NCBI GenBank assembly: GCA_012514965.1
Contig: JAAYZH010000024.1
Span: 1 to 6,167, forward strand
From: Clostridiaceae bacterium
GTDB taxonomy: Bacteria > Bacillota > Clostridia > Saccharofermentanales > Fastidiosipilaceae
Direction of reading: 5' to 3'
Length of the DNA: 6,167 nucleotides
Below, piece by piece: positions 1-6,100 of this stretch. Position 1 is the stretch's first letter. Every line of letters starts with the position of its first letter. The notes beneath the pieces are model-generated. The model worked only from the letters and a program-made list of their open reading frames with translations. It did no database searches and was not told the origin of the DNA. The position numbers and the translations under genes are program-made.

Positions 1-156
1 GCAAGTCTATGCTGCCGAGAACGAAACCACTGAAAGTCCAGACTATTGTCGTCATTTCCGAGGCCTATACTGGCAACCTTCGCCGATATCAGCCCTAAGA
101 AGGCATACAGCGGGAAATGTTTTCATTTGAGAGACTTTTTCAGTGGTCCTGCTGAA
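1..156. other. Window edge, no recognisable gene
   Basis: I see no gene I can name here. Plus-strand frame 2 is open from the window edge to a TGA at about base 128, and frame 3 to a TAA at about base 101. Either could be the tail of a gene entering from upstream, but neither short peptide shows a known motif. The stretch ends where the 72-bp repeat array begins. Confidence 0.35.
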
Positions 157-372
157 GGCACACACTTTCGCAAATTTTGTCCAGATCCGAGGGGGCGGTG
201 GACAAAAATTGCGTTATTCCAAGCTTCGGGCACACACTTTCGCAAATTTTGTTCAGATCCGAGCTGGCGGTGGAAAAAATAGACGTTTATTGGAGAAGGG
301 AGGTCAGACAAACGCCCTATTTGTCCAGATCCGAGCTGGCGGTGGACAAATAGGACGTTTATCGGCCCATGA
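157..372. repeat. Three tandem 72-bp hairpin-forming units
   Basis: The units are 157-228, 229-300 and 301-372, all exactly 72 bp. The shared core is TGTYCAGATCCGAG, two variable bases, then GGCGGTGGA. Units 1 and 2 also share a 24-bp leader at 157-180 and 229-252. Each core is flanked by complementary arms around a 15-nt loop. Unit 1 arms are 169-183 and 199-213 (14 of 15 pair). Unit 3 arms are 310-327 and 343-360 (17 of 18 pair). Unit 2 arms, 241-255 and 271-285, are degraded (10 of 15). Outside the TGTCCA/TGGACA heart the arm sequences differ between units 1 and 3, yet still pair within each unit. Because 72 is a multiple of 3, frames stay open on both strands, but no protein is credible. 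Confidence 0.9.
310..360 (-). terminator. Hairpin after the DUF3795 gene, possible terminator
   Basis: This is the best hairpin of the 72-bp array. Its inner stem is a perfect 12 bp (CCTATTTGTCCA with TGGACAAATAGG), extended after one mismatch by AAACG/CGTTT, with a 15-nt loop. It begins 17 bases beyond the stop of the minus-strand operon, where a terminator would be expected. There is only a short T run after the stem on the minus strand (GCGTTTGTC), so intrinsic termination is uncertain. It may instead protect the 3' end of the transcript or simply be a repeat that landed here. Confidence 0.4.
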
Positions 373-377
373 AACAA

Positions 378-905
378 TCATTTGCGCAGCTTGAGCTCAT
401 CGCCTTGTTCTTCAGCGTACTTGCGCAACAGCTCTTTGAGATTGGCGGAGTCGGTGGCTTTGGCCAGGGTATCTTCAAGGCTGGCCGGTGTGAGCAAGGC
501 GGCGGCCAGGCAGTAGAGGTTCTTGCTGCGGCCATCGTTGAAGCGGGTAAGCGCGGTCTCGAGAAAAGCGCGGCGGCGTTGCTGCTGCTCCAGGAACTTG
601 GCGAGCCCACCGGACTGGATGGCGTACTGGTTCGGGAGGACGCGGCGGTGGGTCACGAAAGAGTCGCGATCGCCGGTCTCCCGGGCAAACCGCGCACAGG
701 GGAAGTCTGGGCACTCGGCACAGACCTCGAGGCCGCGCTGCTTGTGGCAGCAGGTCACGAAAGTGCAGGTGGGATGCTTGAGGTGGAAGTCCGGGCCAGC
801 GCAGCCGGGGCAACGTGAGCTGCCCTCGGTGTAGTAGCGGGGGCAGAGCACGCAATCGATGCCGCAGCAGCCGATTTGCGGATGGACTTTCGCCTCGTCA
901 GGCAT
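378..905 (-). CDS. DUF3795 cysteine-rich protein
   Basis: This 175-residue protein has an N-terminal half packed with cysteines: Cys13, 14, 18, 21, 32, 35, 47, 52, 53, 62, 65 and 70. The order CGIDC-x2-C, CPGC, TCC, CAEC and PDFPC fits the DUF3795 family, small soluble bacterial and archaeal proteins of unknown function. The paired cysteines suggest metal or iron-sulphur binding, which is inference. The C-terminal half (about 95-175) is charged and mostly helical, with a run of Gln and Arg near 107-112, and has only one more cysteine (Cys132). No signal peptide or membrane segment is seen. The ATG overlaps the stop of the upstream VOC gene by 8 bp (ATGCCTGA), and a GAGG lies 9 nt upstream at 915-918, so translation is probably coupled. 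Family assignment is fairly secure; biochemical role is unknown. Confidence 0.85.
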   Translation of the reverse strand: MPDEAKVHPQIGCCGIDCVLCPRYYTEGSSRCPGCAGPDFHLKHPTCTFVTCCHKQRGLEVCAECPDFPCARFARETGDRDSFVTHRRVLPNQYAIQSGGLAKFLEQQQRRRAFLETALTRFNDGRSKNLYCLAAALLTPASLEDTLAKATDSANLKELLRKYAEEQGDELKLRK

Positions 906-1335
906 CTTTGAAGACCTCGTCCATGATCTTGGTCCGCTCCTCGAAACTCACTTCGCGGTCGATCTGGTGGAGCATCCACATGTACGAGAACGGATCCATG
1001 AGGATGGCGTTGCGCACACCCATCTCGGGCAGATTCGTGACTTCTTGCACGACGGTGAAGCCGTGTGCGATGGCTTTGGCAAACTGAGCGGCGATGTCTG
1101 GAACCACAAGATTGAACCACATCGTGTGCGGCCCCTCCGGCCCCGGCGCAGTCAGGCCGTATTCGGGGTTCGCGTCGAGCAGGTGGAAGCGAGTGCCATG
1201 GAGCGTGAAGATCGCCTCGTTGAGGCTCCGGCGGTAGGCCGTGACCTCGACCTTCTCCGCGCCGAACACCGTTTCGTAGAGGCCAAAAGCTCGCACACTG
1301 TCTTCGATGACCAGGTCGATTTCGATTCCTTGCAT
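898..1335 (-). CDS. VOC family (PhnB/glyoxalase-like) protein
   Basis: This 145-residue protein has the vicinal oxygen chelate fold pattern of two beta-alpha-beta-beta-beta halves. The first runs about 1-57 and ends in the GTRFHLLDANPEYG segment typical of PhnB-like members. The second runs about 70-122 and ends in DPFSYMWMLHQ. The tail, about 127-142, is a charged helix common in this subgroup. VOC proteins include metal-dependent lyases, dioxygenases and drug-binding resistance proteins, so no reaction can be assigned; metal ligands are not obvious. It is cytosolic, with no signal peptide. The start is supported by AGGAGG at 1342-1347, 6 nt before the ATG. It is the first gene of a two-gene operon with the DUF3795 gene and is divergent from the TipAS-type MerR regulator, which hints at ligand-responsive control. 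Confidence 0.85.
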   Translation of the reverse strand: MQGIEIDLVIEDSVRAFGLYETVFGAEKVEVTAYRRSLNEAIFTLHGTRFHLLDANPEYGLTAPGPEGPHTMWFNLVVPDIAAQFAKAIAHGFTVVQEVTNLPEMGVRNAILMDPFSYMWMLHQIDREVSFEERTKIMDEVFKDA

Positions 1336-1341
1336 AGGTGT

Positions 1342-1347
1342 CCTCCT
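1342..1347 (-). promoter_or_regulatory. Shine-Dalgarno of the VOC gene
   Basis: AGGAGG on the minus strand with 6 nt to the ATG (1333-1335). It fixes the start of the operon's first gene. I could not find a convincing minus-strand -35/-10 pair upstream: TTGTTC (1401-1406) and TACACT (1372-1377) are 23 bp apart, which is too far. Confidence 0.8.
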
Positions 1348-1408
1348 AGTGATGAGGTGGTTGTTTGCTTCAGTGTAACGCAGCGGTAGTGGCGCCTGGG
1401 GAACAAAT

Positions 1409-1438
1409 ATCTACATTTATCTACATTTATCTACATTT
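1409..1438. repeat. Three direct copies of ATCTACATTT (possible operator)
   Basis: Perfect decamers at 1409-1418, 1419-1428 and 1429-1438 lie in the divergent region between the VOC and merR genes. A spacing of 10 bp puts identical bases on the same face of the helix, as expected for side-by-side protein binding. They sit 56 bp before the merR -35 and about 75-100 bp before the VOC start. No binding protein is identified; simple slippage of an AT-rich run is the alternative. Confidence 0.7.
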
Positions 1439-1494
1439 TCCCCAGAAACGCCTAATTGCTCCGGGATTCGGTGCCAAGAGAGCTTCAATTTCGC

Positions 1495-1525
1495 TTGACC
1501 TTACCGCAACGAGAAGGTTTATAGT
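1495..1525 (+). promoter_or_regulatory. MerR-type promoter and operator of the merR/tipA-like gene
   Basis: A -35 TTGACC (1495-1500) and a -10 TATAGT (1520-1525) are separated by 19 bp, the overlong spacer typical of promoters that MerR proteins activate by DNA distortion. An inverted repeat, ACCTT (1498-1502) and AAGGT (1514-1518), is centred between the two boxes, where a MerR dimer would bind. The gene's ATG is 20 nt beyond the -10, with AAAGGAG at 1533-1539, so the leader is very short. This strongly suggests autoregulation. Confidence 0.75.
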
Positions 1526-1545
1526 GGAAGGCAAAGGAGTGACTT

Positions 1546-2304
1546 ATGGAGTACAGCATACAGAAGACGGCGGCTTTGGCCGGGGTAAGCACGAGGACGC
1601 TGCGACATTACGATGACCTGGGCCTGCTTGTGCCGGCGCGCGTCAGCTCGAATGGGTACCGGATCTATGGGCGGCGCGAGCTGGATCGGCTGCAGCAGAT
1701 TCTGTTCTATCGGGAGCTGGGGGTCTCACTGGAGGAGATTAAGGCGATATTGGATGCGCCGGATTTTGACCCGGAGAGAGCGCTGGCGAGTCATTTGGCC
1801 GCACTGGAGGCAAAACGGGAGAGTCTGGACGCGCTGATTCGCAATGTGGAGAGCACGATTCGGGCAAAGAGAGGAGAGATTACAATGTCTGATCAAGAGA
1901 AGTTTACTGGGTTCAAGGCCAAACTTGTGGCCGACAATGAAGCGAAGTACGGTGGGGAGGTCCGGGCCAAATATGGCGAGGAGATGGTTGCGCGGTCGAA
2001 TGCCAAGCTGATGGGCTTGAGCGAGGCGCAGTACATGGAGGCTGAGGAGCTGTCGCGTCTGGTGAATGAGCGGCTGCAGGCGGCCTTGGCGGAGGGAGAT
2101 CCGGCAGGGGCGACTGCGCAGGAGGCCTGTGACTTGCACCGTCGGTGGCTGTCGGTCTACTGGCCTGCGTACAGTAAGCAAGCGCACAAAGGGCTGGCGC
2201 AGATGTATGTCGATGATCCGCGCTTTGCGGAGTATTACGACAAGCTGGGTGAAGGCTGCTCGCAGTTCCTGCGGGACGCGATTTTCATCTATTGTGCGGA
2301 GTAG
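1546..2304 (+). CDS. MerR family regulator with TipAS ligand-binding domain
   Basis: This 252-residue cytosolic regulator has an N-terminal MerR winged helix (about 2-70). It shows the YSIQKTAALAGVSTRTLRHY helix-turn-helix, the LGLLVPARVSSNGYRIY wing, and the LGVSLEEIKAIL segment. A dimerisation coiled coil follows (about 76-110). Residues about 114-250 form a TipAS domain, recognised by the AHKGLAQMYVDDPRF motif and the closing FLRDAIFIY helix. In Streptomyces TipA this domain binds thiopeptides and captures them at Cys214. From recalled alignment the equivalent residue here is Gly216, so covalent capture is not expected and the ligand is unknown. The start has AAAGGAG 6 nt upstream and lies just after a 19-bp-spacer promoter. 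Length matches TipAL-type proteins. It is divergent from the VOC-DUF3795 operon. Confidence 0.9.
   Translation: MEYSIQKTAALAGVSTRTLRHYDDLGLLVPARVSSNGYRIYGRRELDRLQQILFYRELGVSLEEIKAILDAPDFDPERALASHLAALEAKRESLDALIRNVESTIRAKRGEITMSDQEKFTGFKAKLVADNEAKYGGEVRAKYGEEMVARSNAKLMGLSEAQYMEAEELSRLVNERLQAALAEGDPAGATAQEACDLHRRWLSVYWPAYSKQAHKGLAQMYVDDPRFAEYYDKLGEGCSQFLRDAIFIYCAE
1873..1887 (+). promoter_or_regulatory. Internal ribosome binding site and ATG for a short TipAS form
   Basis: Within the merR gene, GGAG at 1873-1876 (inside GAGGAGAG, 1871-1878) lies 8 nt before an in-frame ATG at 1885, codon 114. Translation from there would give a 139-residue protein consisting of the TipAS domain alone. Streptomyces tipA is known to make a DNA-binding TipAL and a separate TipAS from an internal start at about residue 110. 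Use of this start is inferred. Confidence 0.55.
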
Positions 2305-2373
2305 GCCAAAGTCCCCGTTCACGAGCGGCGTTGATCCTCGCCAGGCCAAAGCCTCCGTTCATAAGGGGCGTTG
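2304..2373. repeat. Two 30-bp direct repeats after merR
   Basis: Copies at 2304-2333 and 2344-2373 match at 25 of 30 positions, with a 40-bp period. They begin GGCCAAAG and end GGCGTTG. The second copy folds: CCAAaGCCtC pairs with the complement of GGGGCGTTGG across a loop near GTTCATAA. The first copy folds less well. The first repeat starts on the last base of the merR stop codon. They look like dispersed REP-like elements; that class call is inference. Confidence 0.75.
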
Positions 2374-2374
2374 G

Positions 2375-2403
2375 TAATGGGAAAACATTAGATATTATTT
2401 TTT
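2375..2403 (+). terminator. Weak terminator candidate for merR
   Basis: TAATG (2375-2379) and CATTA (2386-2390) form a short 5-bp AT-rich stem with a 6-nt loop. A run of six T (2398-2403) follows after 7 nt. The stem is weak by itself, but the GC-rich hairpin of the second 30-bp repeat (2344-2373) lies immediately upstream and may add to it. Confidence 0.3.
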
Positions 2404-2410
2404 ATTGGGT

Positions 2411-2549
2411 GGCTATTGTGGCAACAATCGCTGCTATCTGTGAGGGGATGACGTACAGCGGCAAAAGTTGCCCTTTCCGGGGGCTATTGTGGCAACAATC
2501 GCCGCTATCTGTGAGGACCCGACGTACAGCGGCAAAAGTTGCCCTTTCC
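2411..2549. repeat. Two 68-bp repeats, each a long two-stem hairpin
   Basis: Copies at 2411-2478 and 2482-2549 (period 71) match at 63 of 68 positions. Each folds as an outer stem GGCAAC/GTTGCC, a symmetric 4/4 internal loop (AATC/AAAA), an inner stem GCYGCT/AGCGGC and a 21-nt loop. In copy 1 the hairpin is 2420-2472; in copy 2 it is 2491-2543. Four of the five differences lie in the terminal loop. The fifth, T for C in the inner stem of copy 1, keeps a G-U pair in RNA. There is no coding potential. Confidence 0.85.
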
Positions 2550-2863
2550 AGATTTGATGATTTTCATTCTGCCCGCAGATGCGGTTGCCTGAAGGACTTA
2601 TGATGAGAAGACGCAAATTGTGGCGGAGAGGCTCCTCTCTGTCCTAATCTTCATCCCTGGTTTCAAAACCGCTTTGGAAGCCTAAGCGTAAGCCATAACT
2701 CAACCCGCTAAAAGACACCTCTCGACCTGCCACAATCTACCCAAGAACCACTTCACAACATACCGAATACCACACACCTATCCACCCAAAACCATGTGTT
2801 GAGATCCTGATGATCTCAATCCAGAATCAAATCCTCCAATCCACAACCAATTCAATCCAAACA
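2550..2863. other. Gene-free spacer with a C-rich, G-poor plus strand
   Basis: No gene is supported here. From 2701 to 2860 I count about 59 C and 13 G on the plus strand, an extreme skew. C-rich, G-poor RNA is what Rho prefers, so plus-strand transcripts leaving merR could end here before meeting the convergent gene. An 8-bp hairpin, TTGAGATC/GATCTCAA (2799-2819, 5-nt loop), lies inside the tract without a T run. Bases 2550-2700 hold nothing I can identify. Confidence 0.45.
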
Positions 2864-2900
2864 AGAAGGACCCTGCGCCACGCCGGCGCAGGGTCCTTCT
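2864..2900 (-). terminator. Strong terminator of the GH65-bPGM gene
   Basis: A perfect 16-bp GC-rich stem (AGAAGGACCCTGCGCC with its complement, 2864-2879 and 2885-2900) encloses a 5-nt loop. On the minus strand the stem ends in TTCT and runs into TGTTTGG, a usable U-rich tail. The plus-strand exit (CAATTCG) is poorer, so it serves mainly the minus-strand gene. It lies 169 bp beyond that gene's stop, with duplicated gene ends in between. Confidence 0.85.
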
Positions 2901-2923
2901 CAATTCGAATCAGATTGCGGATG

Positions 2924-3105
2924 TTAGATCAAGTCGAGCTCGTCGACCTCTTCCAGACCTTAGACCAAGTCAAGTGTCGTCAACCTTTACCGGACCCCAG
3001 ATCAAGTCAAGTGTCGTCGACCTCTTCCAGATCTTAGACCAAGTCGAGGTCGTCGACCTCTTCCAGACCTTAGATCAAGTCGAGGTCGTCGACCTCCAGC
3101 TTGTC
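2924..3105 (-). repeat. Tandem copies of the 3' end of the GH65-bPGM gene
   Basis: Five units lie head to tail at 2924-2959, 2960-2997, 2998-3033, 3034-3069 and 3070-3105; lengths are 36, 38, 36, 36 and 36 bp. The last is the true end of the gene and includes its TAA. Read on the minus strand, the neighbouring unit encodes GLEEVDDLDLV-stop and the farthest encodes GLEEVDELDLI-stop, closely matching the protein's own KLEVDDLDLI-stop. The second and third units share an extra base (AAGTG for GAGG) that breaks the frame. Most units contain the short dyad GAGGTC-GTC-GACCTC, a plausible slippage point. These look like decayed tandem duplications. Confidence 0.85.
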
Positions 3106-6100
3106 AAGCCCCCAGGCGGCGCCGTCGGCACCCAGCTCAAGGAAGCGGGCGGCAATGTGTCCGAGCGCAACGCTGCGGCAGCCGGCGGCGCGGGCGGCTT
3201 CGATGCCTGCTTCGGCGTCCTCGAGGACCAGGCAGTTGGCGGGCTCGACGCCCAGGCGCTCAGCTGCCATGGAGAAGACCTGCGGATGCGGCTTGGAGTG
3301 CTGAATGTCTGTGCCGTCGACCTGGACTTCGAAGTACTCTTCGATGCCGGTGCGGCGCAGCAGGGTGGGTGCGTTTTTGCTCGAGGAGGCGGAAGCCATG
3401 CGGACACCGCGTTCTTTGAGTGCGTCGAGGAAGGCCGTCACACCGGGCAGGAGAGCGGTTTCGTCGAGGGCTTCGATGGCGTTGCGGTAGTAGCCGTTTT
3501 TGCGTTCGGCCAGCTCGTGCTTCTCGGCGTCGCTGTAGGGGCGGGAGGCCCGCTCCAGCAGGATGTCGACGCAGGCCATGCGCGAGACGCCGCGCAGGCG
3601 CTGGTTGATGCTGCGGTCGAAGTAGATGCCCTCTTCGTCACAGAGCTGCTGCCAGGCCTGATAGTGCTGCTCATCGGTGGAGAGGAGCACGCCGTCGACG
3701 TCGAAGAGCACGGCTTCGAGTGGGGCGCGGCGGGCGGCTTCGGGGATGACGCTCCGCAGGGGCAGCTTTTGCGCAGGTTCTTCGCGGGTCAGCGTTACTT
3801 CTGTGTCGTGATGACGGAAGCGCAGGGGCGGGCCCTCGAGCAGTTCGTAGGTGACGCCTTCACGGACGATCTTGAGGTCGAGCAGGGAACCGCGGAAGAG
3901 GATGCGGAAGTCGTAGCTCTTCCAGGCGGGTGGCAGCTGCGGGCGGAAGGACAGGTGTCCGTCGCGGACTTGCATGCCGCCGTAGCCGGCCGTAAGGGCG
4001 AGCCAGTTGCCGGCCATGTTTGCCAGGTGCAGACCGTCCCGGGTGTTGCCGTGGGTGTTGTCGAGGTCCAGGCGGGCGGTTTCCATGAAGTAGTGGAAGG
4101 CTTTGCCCGCGCGGCCCAGCCAGTTCGCCATGATGGAGTAGCCGGAGGCGGACAGGGAGGAGTCGTGGGTGGTGAAGAGCTCGTAGTAGTCGTAGGACTT
4201 GCTGCGCTCTTCGTAGGAGAAGCGTTCGGCCCGCAGGAATTCGGCCAGGAGCATGTCACCCTGTTTGCTGACCCGGTGGCGATAGATCACCAGCGGGTGG
4301 TAGTGGAGGAGGAGCGGGTATTTGGCCTTGTCAGCGCCGAGGAAGTCCCAGGGCTCGCGGTCTGCGAAGCTCTCGTCCTGCAGGGGAATGCCGAGCTCGT
4401 CGCTGAAGGGGAAGTACATCGCTGCCGCGGCTTCTTCGAGCTTGGTGACGATTTCGGTTTTGTTGTAGCCCAGCTGCTCGAATTGCTTGTCCAGACGGGC
4501 TGCGTCGTCGCCTTCGAGGGTGCGCACGGCCTTGACAGCGGCTTCCATGGTGAGCTGGGCGATGAGGTTCGTGTAGTAGTTGTTGTTGACCAGGGCGGTG
4601 TATTCGTCGGGGCCGGTGACTTCGTTGATGCAGAAGCCGCGCTTGTCGTAGAAGCCCAGGTCGAGGTAGTAGACTGCGCTCTCGAGCAGGATCTCCAGGC
4701 CCATGGTCCAGAGGAAGTCGCGGTCGTCGGTGGCTTCCAGGTAGGCCTGGGCGGCCAAAGCAATGTCCCCGTTGATGTGCGCCTGGGCGGTGCCGGCGGG
4801 GAAGTAGGCGGAGCACTCGCGTCCGGAGATGGTGCGCCAGGGGAAGAGGGCGCCGCGGCTGTGGCCCATTAGGATGGCGCGGTCGCGCGCCTGGTCGAGG
4901 ATGGAGTAGCGGTAGGCCAGCAGGGCGCGGGCCAGCTCGGGCATGCTGTAGAGGTAGAAGTAGAACATGTACATCTCGGTGTCCCAGAAGTAATGTCCTT
5001 CGTAGCCTTCGCCGGAGAGGCCTTTGGCCGCCACCGAGGTGAGGCCATCGCGTCCGGCGGACTGCAGCAGGTGGTAGGAGCTGAAGTTCAGGCCTTGCTG
5101 GAGGGCGACGTCGCCCTGCAGGCGGATCTGAGCCCGGCTCCAGAAGGTGTCGAGGTAGGCTTGCTGGGCTTCGCGAAGGCTGTCGTAGCCTTTCTCGCGA
5201 GCGGCGAACGCCAGCTGACGGACCGCGGCATCGAGCTCCTGCTCGGGTGTCGTGCGGGAGTCTGCGAAGGCGATGTACTTGTCGACCTCAAGGCTCTCGA
5301 GGCCGGTCAGCTGCTTGCTGTAGACCAGGCGCGGGCGCTGGGCTTCGACCGGGTCTGCGTCCGTATTCGCGGCTGCGGTGGCGCCGCGGTCGAGTGCCGC
5401 ATTGGAGCGGTGGGCGATGGCCACAGCGAGGGAGAGTCCGGAATGGACGGTTCGCTCCCGGAGCTGCAAGAGCTGCTCGTCCAGGTCGATCTGCATGTCC
5501 AGGATCAGGAGGGTAGGGCTCTGGGAGCCGCGCGGGAGGCGGGGGTCATCGCCGCCGGCTTTGTTCTGCGTGTTGCCTTCGATGATGGAGTGGAGCTCGA
5601 CTTTGGCCCCCTCCGGATCGAGGATGGTGACACGATAGACCAGGCAGGCGACTGCGCTCTCGGTGAAGGAGACCAGACGGCGCGAGTCGATACGGACTTC
5701 TTTGCCCCGGGCAGTGGTCCAGACGAGCTTGCGTTCGAGCTGGCCGTAGCTCATGGCGAGGTCGCGCTCGTAGGCGGTCAGGCGGCCTTCGACAGCGGCT
5801 TTGCGTATGTCAAAGACTTCGCCGTCGACCAGCAGACGAATAGGCAGAGGGTCTGCCACGTTCTGCATGGTTTCGGCGGTGTCGGCAAAGCCGTAGGCAC
5901 TTTCGCCATAGAGAATGGGGGAGGTCTCGTAGAAGCCATTGAGGAAGGTGCCGCGCATGCCGTCTTTCGCCGGGCCCTCGGAGAGAGGCAGATCCTCATG
6001 TGCTCCACGCAGGCCGAGGTAGCCGTTGCCGAGTGCGAAGAGCGAGGCAAACTGCCCGGATCGATCAGGCTCGCAGGCTGCCTCGATGATTTTCCATGGA

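Noticed and set aside
310..360. Integron attC-like site
   Set aside because: The hairpin is long and palindromic, but its ends do not fit the GTTRRRY/RYYYAAC core, and there is no integrase or cassette arrangement.
157..372. CRISPR array
   Set aside because: Similarity extends over the whole unit, not short repeats with unique spacers of constant length; there are only three units and no cas genes in the window.
46..394. Overlapping small open frames on both strands in the 72-bp array, with repeated peptides such as FVQIRAGGG
   Set aside because: The frames are open because the unit is 72 bp, a multiple of 3. Arm complementarity, not protein sequence, is what is preserved.
369..1389. Plus-strand frames at 369-818 and 859-1389
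   Set aside because: They lie opposite the DUF3795 and VOC genes, which have family motifs, good ribosome binding sites and coupled translation.
1372..1406. Minus-strand promoter for the VOC operon (TTGTTC and TACACT)
   Set aside because: The 23-bp spacing is too long and no better -10 is seen, so the operon promoter stays unassigned.
1726..2349. 207-codon minus-strand frame opposite the MerR gene
   Set aside because: It is an antisense shadow; the plus strand carries complete MerR and TipAS domains with a promoter and ribosome binding site.
2292..2616. Small open frames across the 30-bp and 68-bp repeats
   Set aside because: They consist mainly of hairpin repeats, lack ribosome binding sites and show no protein-like composition.
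2974..4872. 632-codon plus-strand open frame opposite the GH65-bPGM gene
   Set aside because: It is the antisense shadow of a GC-rich gene whose codon bias leaves few stops. It reads as Gly/Val/Ala/Glu-rich low complexity with no domain, while the minus strand has intact catalytic motifs throughout.
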